NCBI GenBank assembly: GCA_902784015.1
Contig: CACZTC010000171.1
Location: 1 to 15,385 of the forward strand
From: an uncultured Erysipelotrichaceae bacterium
Lineage (GTDB): Bacteria > Bacillota_I > Bacilli_A > Erysipelotrichales > Erysipelotrichaceae
Direction of reading: 5' to 3'
Length of the DNA stretch: 15,385 bases
Under the pieces are notes generated by a model that had not been told where the DNA came from, ran no database searches, and saw only the letters and a list, made by a program, of their open reading frames with translations. The translations under genes and the position numbers were made by a program. Shown in pieces: positions 1 through 7,163 of this stretch; the first letter of the stretch is position 1, and the number at the start of each line of letters is the position of its first letter.

Positions 1-819
1 ACTAGCATTTTTCATTCTTTGATTAAGCCATTCATCATAGATGATATGATAAGAGCCAACTAAGCCAGCCAAATTAAATGTTTTAGATGGAGCATATAGA
101 GCGATAGTATGATTGCGCGCATAATTATTTATACTTTGAAGTGGTATATGTGAATGTTTATATAATGTTAAATCTGACCATATTTCATCACTAATAATAT
201 ATATATTATGCTTTTTAAATATATTAATTGCCTTATTTAATTCTTCATTAGTAAATACTCTGCCACAAGGATTATGAGGATTACATATTATGGCTACTTT
301 AATATTATTTGTGATTATTTTTCTTTCCATATCTTCATAATCCATACACCATTTATTATCTTTTTTAATGAGTGGTGAATGGATAAGCTTATATCCCGCA
401 TTATTGATAGACATAGTAAAACCAATATATGTAGGTGAATGTACTAAAATAGGATCACCATGATTACATAAAATACTCAAAGCGGATATTAGCCCACCTA
501 AGACACCATTTTCATATCCAATATTTTCTTTCTTTAAATTAGTGACACCATTTCTATTTTTTTGCCAGGAAATGATAGCTTTATAATATTCTTCGCTTGG
601 CATGAAATAACCAAAAGTAGGATAATTCAATCTATCTTTAATAGCTTCTAGAATACTAGGACAAATAGGATAATTCATATCTGCTACCCACATTGGAATA
701 ACATCGAAGCCTTCTTTCCTTTTTACTTTATTAAAATCTCCTAGATAATGATAAGGAGCATCAACAGCTAAAGCATCATGGTCTTTTCTATCTAAGATTG
801 TTTCAAAATCATATTTCAT
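1..819 (-). CDS. MalY/PatB-type PLP-dependent cystathionine beta-lyase (partial, C-terminus outside window)
   Basis: This is a fold-type I pyridoxal-phosphate enzyme of the MalY/PatB family, which typically cleaves C-S bonds in cystathionine or related substrates to give homocysteine or a thiol, pyruvate and ammonia in the cytoplasm. I translated the first 273 residues, which are open to the left edge; family members are about 390 residues, so roughly the last third is missing. Visible marks are the N-terminal MWVADMNYP (43-51), FGYFMPSEEYY (69-79), the cofactor-binding NPHNPCGR (179-186), ISDEIWSDL (209-217) with Asp211, and APSKTFNLAGL (243-253) with the Schiff-base lysine Lys246. The ATG overlaps the TGA of the upstream pseudouridine synthase gene as ATGA, so the two are translationally coupled, and AAAGGA lies about ten bases before the start. 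Family assignment is firm. The substrate is not: aminotransferase-like or MalY-type regulatory roles are possible. Confidence 0.9.
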   Translation of the reverse strand, partial: MKYDFETILDRKDHDALAVDAPYHYLGDFNKVKRKEGFDVIPMWVADMNYPICPSILEAIKDRLNYPTFGYFMPSEEYYKAIISWQKNRNGVTNLKKENIGYENGVLGGLISALSILCNHGDPILVHSPTYIGFTMSINNAGYKLIHSPLIKKDNKWCMDYEDMERKIITNNIKVAIICNPHNPCGRVFTNEELNKAINIFKKHNIYIISDEIWSDLTLYKHSHIPLQSINNYARNHTIALYAPSKTFNLAGLVGSYHIIYDEWLNQRMKNAS

Positions 820-1646
820 ATATGGAAATCCTTTCTTAATTCATCTTCAACAACTATTATTTCTTTAGTAATAGGGTGAGGTATGATAACTTTATAAGCC
901 CATAAACCCATATAAGAAATAATATCATCTTTAATACCATATAATGGATCATTAATAATAGGATAATTCTTTGAGGCAAGATGAACTCTAATTTGATGTG
1001 TTCTGCCTGTTTCTAATTCACATTCGAATAATGAATAACCATTCTTACTATTAATACAAGTTACCTTAGTTATAGCTTCTTTCCCGCTTTTAGAAATAAT
1101 ATAACTGCCACTTTTATGACGATTACGGCCAATCTTTGAATTGATTATAAAAGAATGATTTATTCTACAAGAGCCTTTCACAATAGCTAAATAAAATCTT
1201 TTGATATCTTTATTCGCTATTTGTTGATCTAAAAGGGATTGGAAAAAAGATATTTTTGAATATATTACTAAGCCAGTAGTATCTTTATCTAGCCGATGAA
1301 TTGGCCTAATAAAAGAAGATATATTATTATCCTCATAATATTTAGCTACTCTTGAGTTTAAACAATTATTATCATCTTTATCATGAATTATATAACCATG
1401 ATCTTTATGAACGATTAATATAAGATCATCTTCATAAATAACTTTAATATCTTTATTAGATGGAATATAATCGATTTCTTCTTTTTCTAAATGAATAGTT
1501 ATTAAATTATCTTCAATAACTATTTTTTTACTTTGAATCATTTTATTCTTATTATGTTTAGAAATATTAAATGCATCACAAAAATCATCAATAGAATTGA
1601 AGACATTTTCGATTTGGATGTAATCATTAAAAAGCTTATATTTCAT
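816..1646 (-). CDS. RluA-family RNA pseudouridine synthase
   Basis: The product isomerises uridine to pseudouridine in rRNA or tRNA. Residues 116-130 hold the family signature with HRLD and the catalytic Asp120, and GRTHQIRVHLAS (214-225) is the second conserved block. The first 60 or so residues (ISKHNKNKMIQSKKIVIEDN, 28-47) look like a degenerate S4 RNA-binding domain. The length of 276 residues is normal for RluA/RluD-like enzymes; which uridines are modified cannot be told. The start ATG at 1646 lacks a recognisable Shine-Dalgarno sequence: the preceding bases are the T-rich tail of a hairpin at 1660-1675. The next in-frame Met (residue 36) would cut the S4-like part, so I keep the first. 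Its TGA overlaps the start of the downstream lyase gene. Confidence 0.93.
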   Translation of the reverse strand: MKYKLFNDYIQIENVFNSIDDFCDAFNISKHNKNKMIQSKKIVIEDNLITIHLEKEEIDYIPSNKDIKVIYEDDLILIVHKDHGYIIHDKDDNNCLNSRVAKYYEDNNISSFIRPIHRLDKDTTGLVIYSKISFFQSLLDQQIANKDIKRFYLAIVKGSCRINHSFIINSKIGRNRHKSGSYIISKSGKEAITKVTCINSKNGYSLFECELETGRTHQIRVHLASKNYPIINDPLYGIKDDIISYMGLWAYKVIIPHPITKEIIVVEDELRKDFHI

Positions 1647-1655
1647 AATCTATAA

Positions 1656-1676
1656 GAAAAGCCACATTAGTGGCTA
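1656..1676 (-). terminator. Hairpin with short T-run after the acidic-protein gene
   Basis: Read on the minus strand, AGCCAC (1675-1670), loop TAAT and GTGGCT (1665-1660) form a perfect 6-bp stem followed by TTTCTT. It overlaps the TAG that ends the 45-codon continuation of the acidic gene and ends 13 bases before the pseudouridine synthase ATG. The stem is short and the T-run is interrupted, so it may be a weak terminator or attenuator that lets part of the transcript enter the next two genes. Confidence 0.55.
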
Positions 1677-1811
1677 TTCATCTTCATCACTATCAGCATC
1701 CATTGACATGAAAGCTATGGTAGGTAATTCTCTATCTTCAGGATTTTCGGGATCGAAGAGGGTGGATCTAGATTTAATATCATCTAATAGATCATGTAAT
1801 TCAACATCAGT
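1674..1811 (-). other. In-frame continuation of the acidic-protein gene after its TAA stop
   Basis: Directly after the TAA at 1814-1812, the same frame stays open for 45 codons to a TAG at 1676-1674. The encoded peptide starts TDVELHDLLDDIKSR, continues through DPENPEDRELPTIAFMSMD and ends in ADSDEDE. It is acidic like the protein before it but has a less repetitive, protein-like middle. There is no ribosome binding site and the first Met is residue 35, so it is unlikely to be a gene of its own. A hairpin sits exactly at the TAG, where one would expect the original gene end. I read it as a C-terminus lost through a nonsense change, reached by readthrough, or separated by a base error; the sequence cannot tell these apart. 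Confidence 0.6.
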
Positions 1812-3155
1812 TTAATCTTCATATTCATGAATTGTTTGAGATAAATTGATGGTTTGAGAATTAAATGGATCAACACTAACTTCATTAGTTGCATTAGTTA
1901 ATTCAGAAAGGGTATTTTCAAAGCTTTCCAATTCCTTTTCTAAACTAACTTCTTCATTATCTTCAATTACTAATTCATCACCGAGATTATCTTCTTTTAG
2001 ATCATCTATTGTATTTACAACGATAGTCGCTTCTTCATGAGGAAGTTCTTCTTCAGCCTCAGGTAATTCAATTTCTTCAACTGTATCAATAATGATAGTT
2101 TCTTCATTATTACCTAATTCTTCTTCGAGATTAACAGTATTATTTAATTCATCATTCGCACTGCTAACTCTATTTAATAATTCTTCTATTTCCATAGATA
2201 ATTCATTAACATCTTCATCGCTAATATTATCTATATTCATAATATCTTCTTCGATATCTAATTCATTATTTGTATCTAAATCTTCTTCAGGCGTTAATGT
2301 TAGAACTATTTCTGATTCATTATTATCAACTACTGGTTCATCTTCATTTATATCTTCTACATCTATATTTATAGTATTTATATCATCTTCTACTTCTTCT
2401 AAAGATTCATTAACACTTTCTTCTATTTTTTCTTCATCACTTTCTTCTTGTAATTCTTTTTCGATATCTGTAGTGAACTTATCGAAGCCACTTTCGTCTA
2501 AATCCACAACATCTTCACTGACTTCATCATCTACTACTAATTCATCATTCTCTTCTTCAATGAAATCATTGATTTCTTTTTCGATATCAAATATATCTTC
2601 ATTTTCTTTTTGAGGAGCTTCTATTACTTCTTCTTCATTAACTGTTTCTTCAATAGCTTCTTCTATATTGTGTTCTATATCTAAAGCTTCTTCTTTTTCA
2701 TCTTCAACTATTTCTTGTTTAGGCGCTTCTATATTAGAGCCAGGATTAGCGAAAAGATAAGCATTAAAGTTTTGCTCGGTGGTATATTCATTAACAGAAT
2801 CACTGATTAGTCTTCTTAATGGGTCTTCTTCTGGATATTCTTCTTCACTAGCTAAACGTACTAAATGAGCAGGTAAAGACTCTTTATATATTTCACCTTT
2901 TTCTAAAACATCATAAATAGTACGGTGCTTTTCACCACCAATTTGTAATTCTTCAAGAAAACGACAGCTTTTTTCATCTCCATTATTATCTAAATAAAAA
3001 GCTTCTTCTCCAATATATGGAGCTTCTGGATCTTCTGAATCAAGCCAACTTGCCCAATCTACATAAGCACTTGCTGGCTTATGGACAAGGGAATCAAAGA
3101 AATACTCTAATTGTTTTTGTGAGCACTTTATTAACCTTTCATAATTAGTAGCCAT
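1812..3155 (-). CDS. Highly acidic protein of unknown function with a small N-terminal domain
   Basis: I do not recognise this 447-residue protein. Residues 1-138 look globular: MATNYERLIKCSQKQLEYFF at the start, several Trp and aromatic residues (DWASWLD, 33-39), and two further Cys besides Cys11 region (Cys64 among them). Residues 140-447 are low complexity, with well over a third Asp plus Glu, few Lys or Arg, and periodic hydrophobic residues. One degenerate repeat is EETIIIDTVEEIELP (351-365) against EEATIVVNTIDDLKED (374-389). No signal peptide or membrane segment is seen, so it should be cytoplasmic. AAAGGAG sits seven bases before the ATG. The gene follows rlmD by 50 bases. Its frame continues past the TAA for 45 codons. 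The acidic tail could be a charged linker, a nucleic-acid mimic or a binding platform, but nothing in the sequence decides this. Confidence 0.75.
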   Translation of the reverse strand: MATNYERLIKCSQKQLEYFFDSLVHKPASAYVDWASWLDSEDPEAPYIGEEAFYLDNNGDEKSCRFLEELQIGGEKHRTIYDVLEKGEIYKESLPAHLVRLASEEEYPEEDPLRRLISDSVNEYTTEQNFNAYLFANPGSNIEAPKQEIVEDEKEEALDIEHNIEEAIEETVNEEEVIEAPQKENEDIFDIEKEINDFIEEENDELVVDDEVSEDVVDLDESGFDKFTTDIEKELQEESDEEKIEESVNESLEEVEDDINTINIDVEDINEDEPVVDNNESEIVLTLTPEEDLDTNNELDIEEDIMNIDNISDEDVNELSMEIEELLNRVSSANDELNNTVNLEEELGNNEETIIIDTVEEIELPEAEEELPHEEATIVVNTIDDLKEDNLGDELVIEDNEEVSLEKELESFENTLSELTNATNEVSVDPFNSQTINLSQTIHEYED

Positions 3156-3191
3156 ATGCTTTCTCCTTTACGCATAAAACACATTACTATT

Positions 3192-3220
3192 ATTTTACAA
3201 CAAAACTATTTCAGCTCCAA
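3192..3220 (-). promoter_or_regulatory. Possible promoter for the acidic-protein gene
   Basis: On the minus strand TTGGAG (3220-3215) is followed after 17 bases by TAAAAT (3197-3192), about 36 bases before the ATG. The -35 box lies in the last codons of rlmD and is a weak match; the -10 box matches five of six consensus bases. The acidic gene may instead be read from the upstream operon. Confidence 0.35.
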
Positions 3221-4513
3221 AACGCTAATACTCTCTACTAATGGAGTATTAGGGAATAAATCATAGGGAATAATAGTTCTTATATGATAATAATTATTTA
3301 GAATTTTTAAATTTTTAGCTAATGTAGCAGGATTACAAGAAACATAAATAATCTTTTTAGGTAATATATCTAAGATTGCTTCAATCATTTTTTTATCAAG
3401 GCCGCGTCGTGGTGGATCTACTAAAAGTATATCTATATAATTCTTTCTAGCTACTTTATATAAGCCATCACTTGCATCACTTAAAATATATTCAATATTA
3501 TTAATATTATTTAATTTATTATTTTTAATGCCATCATTAATCGCATCAGCATTATTTTCAATCGCATATATATGCTTAGCTTTATTACTAGCCAATAAAG
3601 ACATAGCACCAATGCCTGCATAAGCTTCAACTAAAATATTACATTCATCTATTTTGGAAATTGCCATTTCATAGAGCTTAATTGCTTCAAAAGTATTGAG
3701 CTGAAAGAAAGCAGCAGGGGATAAAGCTAATATTTTATCTTTAATATTTAATTGAATATAATCTTCACCATATAATTTTTTTATTTTACTACCAAATATT
3801 GCAGGAGTATTTTTAGTAGTATTAATAGATTGAAATATACCATCTAAGCCATCTATTTTAGCTAAATCATCGATACATTCTTTTGGGATTTTAGTATTAG
3901 ATCCAGTGATTAAAGTTAATTGGGCATTATTAATATGTCTTATGACTATATATCTTATACCTTGTTTTGTTTTTTTATTATAAGCATCAATATTATATTC
4001 ATTTAGGATTTTTAATATATCTTTTCTAATGATTTCGATTTCTTTTTTATGAACCAAACAAGAATCTATAGGTATAAAAGTATTAGAACCTGGTTTATAT
4101 AAACCACTTACTAATTGATTATTGATCTTTTTAATTGGTAATTTACATTCATTGCGATAATTTAATTCTTCATCATTATGAATATTTCTTATTAATTTAG
4201 AATTTATTTTGGCATATTTATGAAGAGCTTCTTTTAATAAATCTTTTTTGATTTCTAATTGAGTAGGCCTATCCATAATCATTAATGGACAGATAGTACA
4301 ATTATGATAATTAGGACATTTAGCTTCTCTTCTAGAAGGGGAGACTTCAATAATCTTATTCAATTTAGCTATTTTATAAGTAGATAAATCTTTAATAATA
4401 TTTATATCTACTAATTCATCCTTTAAAGCCCCATCGCAAAAAGTAGGTATACCTTTATGGTAACCAATACCTTCACCATTGATACCTATCTTTTTAATTC
4501 TTAGTCTTACCAT
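3206..4513 (-). CDS. rlmD: 23S rRNA (uracil-C5)-methyltransferase, RlmD/RlmCD (RumA) family
   Basis: The enzyme transfers a methyl group from S-adenosylmethionine to C5 of a uridine in 23S rRNA (in Gram-positives one RlmCD-type enzyme can modify two sites) or, in related families, tRNA. Residues 1-60 form a TRAM-like RNA-binding domain. Cys66, Cys72, Cys75 and Cys152 have nearly the spacing of the iron-sulphur cluster ligands of E. coli RlmD. The SAM-binding loop is LVEAYAGIGAMSLL (294-307), then VDPPRRGLD (365-373), and VSCNPATLAKN (391-401) with the catalytic nucleophile Cys393. Glu427 near the end fits the general base. The usual HVE before it reads LVE here. At 435 residues the length is typical. 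The ATG overlaps the end of the DHHW gene by seven bases and has only a weak AGTAGG signal, suggesting coupling to the upstream gene. Confidence 0.92.
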   Translation of the reverse strand: MVRLRIKKIGINGEGIGYHKGIPTFCDGALKDELVDINIIKDLSTYKIAKLNKIIEVSPSRREAKCPNYHNCTICPLMIMDRPTQLEIKKDLLKEALHKYAKINSKLIRNIHNDEELNYRNECKLPIKKINNQLVSGLYKPGSNTFIPIDSCLVHKKEIEIIRKDILKILNEYNIDAYNKKTKQGIRYIVIRHINNAQLTLITGSNTKIPKECIDDLAKIDGLDGIFQSINTTKNTPAIFGSKIKKLYGEDYIQLNIKDKILALSPAAFFQLNTFEAIKLYEMAISKIDECNILVEAYAGIGAMSLLASNKAKHIYAIENNADAINDGIKNNKLNNINNIEYILSDASDGLYKVARKNYIDILLVDPPRRGLDKKMIEAILDILPKKIIYVSCNPATLAKNLKILNNYYHIRTIIPYDLFPNTPLVESISVLELK

Positions 4514-5613
4514 AAACCTACTAAAGAACTATCACTCACAAATGTTTCGATTCCATAAATAATATATATATCAGTATTATCTTGAATATATGGTGATATT
4601 GCATTATGGAAATAACGCAAATCAAAAATATCCATTTCACTATATTCACTAGCTAAATAAGGTAAGAGAATATGGGCATAGCTATCTTTGATGATGATAG
4701 CTTTTTTGCCATTATCTATATTTGATTTAATATTTACTTCTGTATGATTACCATCTAAATAATATGTATATTTATCTTTTTCTTTTAATCTATTTTCAAA
4801 GAAAAGAGAATTATATATTTCGCCATCTACATTTATTTCATAAGATATATCTTTATCGCTTATCATTTTATAGATACTATCTGGCATATTATTAAAAGAT
4901 CCTGAGCGTGAATACATTGTGCCATAAAAAGAAGATGATACTTTTTCATAATCAAAAATATTAGCTTCTTTATTTAAAACATTATTTACTAAAGCTTCAT
5001 AGCCTTTATAAGCACCAAGATGATTCCAATGATGGTCAGTCATATAATAATTATCACCATCACATAAAGAATCACTTATATCTATACAATTTATATTCTC
5101 ACTCAATGAATATATCTTTTGGATTAATACTTTTTCATCAATATTAGTAGCTCCAAATGGCAAATAATCTTTATTGCCATAAGCAGCACCAGGAACTAAT
5201 AAGAGATGTATTTCTATATTATTATCTTTAGCGAATTCATTAATATATTGGATATTATTTAAGGCTATATTCTCATCATAATTAATAAATTGATTGATAA
5301 GATGATTATCTTTCGCAAAATAAACACCATTATTTTCGATAGCTCCGCTCCACTTTAAAACATTAGATTTTATTTCTATCCATTTATCTCTGAAGCAGAA
5401 ATGATCAGAGAAATATGTTTCAAATTCTGTATCAAATTCACCAAAGAAGATATTCTTCATAGTAGTAGCAGGAGCTTTAGCTAAATATCTATTCTCATTT
5501 TCAGAAAAATCTATTTTCTTAGTAAAAATATTTATTAGGAAAAAAGAAAATATAAAAACTAGGAAGATGATAGTTGTTAGTAATGAGGTAATCGAGTATT
5601 TTTTCTTTTCCAT
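4507..5613 (-). CDS. DHHW-family (AlgX/SGNH-like) membrane-anchored protein, partner of MBOAT
   Basis: DHHW proteins are SGNH-hydrolase-like relatives of AlgX/AlgJ that act outside the membrane, handing acetyl groups from an MBOAT protein to a surface polysaccharide. From Met at 5613 the protein has 368 residues: a short basic start, one membrane anchor (about 11-30), the family box FSENENRYLAKAP (36-48), YFSDHFCFRD (67-76), the naming motif TDHHWNHLG (192-200) with the Asp-His pair, and IIKDSYAH (307-314) with the putative nucleophile Ser311. An upstream ATG at 5664 would add 17 residues and overlap the MBOAT gene by 38 bases. I prefer 5613 because GAAAGAGAG precedes it closely and it lies 13 bases after the MBOAT stop. 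The polymer acetylated is unknown. Confidence 0.88.
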   Translation of the reverse strand: MEKKKYSITSLLTTIIFLVFIFSFFLINIFTKKIDFSENENRYLAKAPATTMKNIFFGEFDTEFETYFSDHFCFRDKWIEIKSNVLKWSGAIENNGVYFAKDNHLINQFINYDENIALNNIQYINEFAKDNNIEIHLLLVPGAAYGNKDYLPFGATNIDEKVLIQKIYSLSENINCIDISDSLCDGDNYYMTDHHWNHLGAYKGYEALVNNVLNKEANIFDYEKVSSSFYGTMYSRSGSFNNMPDSIYKMISDKDISYEINVDGEIYNSLFFENRLKEKDKYTYYLDGNHTEVNIKSNIDNGKKAIIIKDSYAHILLPYLASEYSEMDIFDLRYFHNAISPYIQDNTDIYIIYGIETFVSDSSLVGLW

Positions 5614-5626
5614 CTTTTCTCTCTTT

Positions 5627-7027
5627 CTAAAATCTAAAATATAAGAATGGATTATATGAAGCATCCACTATAAAAGCAGTACATATTACTAGTAATATTA
5701 AGACAAATATAGGTGCTAATTTCTTAAATGTTTCATTATTGAAAGGATTAAATCTTGTCTTAGCTATCGGTGTTGCTGCAATTAAAGCAACAATTAATAA
5801 GATTATATAATTACGAATAATAAATAAAGATATATCATTAGCTAAAGATGCTGTACCTATGCCAAACATCATACCTAAATAATGTAAACCTTCATTAAGA
5901 TCAGTAAAGGCGAATAAAACCCAAGCTATAATTACTATAAACATTGTATATATATGAGAAATAATACTTGGTGTCTTCTTTAAATATTTTAATAAGAATA
6001 GCTTTTCGATAATTAATATAATGCCATAGAAGATACCCCATAAGACAAAATTCCAAGCAGCCCCATGCCAAAAACCAGTCAATAGCCAAACTACCATAAT
6101 ATTTATTATTTGTTTAGCTAAGCCATTACGATTGCCTCCTAGAGGAATATATACATAATCTCTAAACCAATAAGATAAAGACATATGCCATCTACGCCAG
6201 AAATCAGTAATACTCTTAGCGATATAAGGGTAGTTAAAATTCTCTAGAAAATCAAAACCTAGCATCTTACCTAAGCCTATAGCCATATCTGAATAACCAG
6301 AAAAATCAAAATAGATTTGGAAAGTATAGCCAATAATACCTAACCATGCAGTAATAAGACTAGTTTGCGTAGAGGATAAATTAGTAACGAAATCGAAGAT
6401 CTGACCACAATTATTCGCAATCAATACTTTTTTGCTTAAACCAATCACAAATCTATATACACCACTCGCAAAGCCTTCAAGAGATAATAATCTTTCATTT
6501 AATTGTTTAGCTATATCTCTATATCTAACTATCGGTCCAGCGATTAATTGCGGAAACATTGTTACATAGGCACCAAAATTAATAACTGATTTTTGGACAT
6601 CAGTATCAAATCTATAAATATCAATAGGATAAGATAAAGCCTGGAAGGTATAAAAACTAATACCAATAGGTAAGCTTATATTTAAAGGTTTTATGATATT
6701 TAAACCTAAATTATTTAGATTAGTTGCGAAAAAATCATAATATTTAAAGAAACCTAATAAGGATAAATTGAAGATAATACATAATATAAGAAAGAATTTA
6801 GCTTTCTTTCTGTTATCTGTTCGATATTTATTAATATAATTACCAAAGATCCAGTTAACAACGATTGAAAACATCATCATTAAGACATAAATTGGCTCAC
6901 CCCAGCCATAAAAAAACAAGCTGGCTAATAATAACCATATATTTCTATATTTAATAGGAACTAAAAAATATATTAATAATACTATTGGTAGATATGCGAA
7001 TAAAAAAGTTAAACTACTAAAAACCAT
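5627..7027 (-). CDS. MBOAT-family membrane O-acyltransferase (AlgI/DltB-like)
   Basis: This 466-residue polytopic protein belongs to the membrane-bound O-acyltransferase family, which moves acyl groups (often acetyl) across the membrane for transfer onto cell-wall or secreted polymers. Many hydrophobic helices span the length. Characteristic blocks are LFFYGWGEPIY (37-47), PIGISFYTFQALSYPID (120-136), MFPQLIAGPIVRY (157-169), IYFDFSGYSDMAIG (238-251), FWRRWHMSLSYWFRDY (276-291) with conserved His281, and LTGFWHGAAWNF (316-327) with the catalytic His321. GAGG lies seven bases upstream of the ATG. The DHHW partner gene begins 13 bases after its stop, the usual pairing for alginate-type or wall-polymer acetylation. 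A DltB role is less likely because no dltA, dltC or dltD lies nearby. Confidence 0.93.
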   Translation of the reverse strand: MVFSSLTFLFAYLPIVLLIYFLVPIKYRNIWLLLASLFFYGWGEPIYVLMMMFSIVVNWIFGNYINKYRTDNRKKAKFFLILCIIFNLSLLGFFKYYDFFATNLNNLGLNIIKPLNISLPIGISFYTFQALSYPIDIYRFDTDVQKSVINFGAYVTMFPQLIAGPIVRYRDIAKQLNERLLSLEGFASGVYRFVIGLSKKVLIANNCGQIFDFVTNLSSTQTSLITAWLGIIGYTFQIYFDFSGYSDMAIGLGKMLGFDFLENFNYPYIAKSITDFWRRWHMSLSYWFRDYVYIPLGGNRNGLAKQIINIMVVWLLTGFWHGAAWNFVLWGIFYGIILIIEKLFLLKYLKKTPSIISHIYTMFIVIIAWVLFAFTDLNEGLHYLGMMFGIGTASLANDISLFIIRNYIILLIVALIAATPIAKTRFNPFNNETFKKLAPIFVLILLVICTAFIVDASYNPFLYFRF

Positions 7028-7049
7028 TTATAACCTCAAATACCACATA

Positions 7050-7055
7050 ATTATA
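7050..7055 (-). promoter_or_regulatory. Possible -10 box for the MBOAT-DHHW-rlmD operon
   Basis: The minus strand carries a perfect TATAAT about 22 bases before the MBOAT ATG, in the 136-base divergent gap. No good -35 hexamer is found at 16-18 bases, so the promoter is either weak or activator-dependent. It would give a very short leader. Confidence 0.35.
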
Positions 7056-7100
7056 CAATATTAATACTTTAGATTAGGTCACAAAAGGCATTTTTATCAA

Positions 7101-7129
7101 TTGATTATTTCTCTTTAAACACATAAAAT
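7101..7129 (+). promoter_or_regulatory. Sigma-A-type promoter of the riboside transporter operon
   Basis: TTGATT (7101-7106), a 17-base spacer and TAAAAT (7124-7129) match the housekeeping consensus well and lie about 35 bases before the lipoprotein gene start. The 10-base palindrome ATCAATTGAT (7096-7105) covers most of the -35 box and could be an operator. The leader of about 28 bases contains AGGAGGG and AAAGGA and leaves no room for a riboswitch. Confidence 0.65.
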
Positions 7130-7163
7130 ATGTATAGAGAAAATTTAGGAGGGTAAAGGAATA

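Noticed and set aside
816..818. Reading TGA as tryptophan, as in mycoplasmas
   Set aside because: Tryptophan is TGG in all translated genes, and the pseudouridine synthase ends at a TGA overlapped by the next gene's ATG, so TGA is a stop.
2092..2613. Plus-strand open frame encoding a Ser-rich protein of 173 residues
   Set aside because: It is the antisense of the Asp/Glu-rich coding region: GAA, GAT and GAG codons read backwards give Ser, Phe and Leu. It has no ribosome binding site and its composition is explained by the real gene.
5614..5664. Upstream ATG start for the DHHW protein
   Set aside because: It would overlap the MBOAT gene by 38 bases and place 17 extra residues before the membrane anchor; the ATG at 5613 has a better placed ribosome binding site.
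7028..7163. Possible purine riboswitch before the nucleoside transporter
   Set aside because: The promoter at 7101-7129 leaves a leader of about 28 bases, too short for any known purine aptamer, and no aptamer core is visible.
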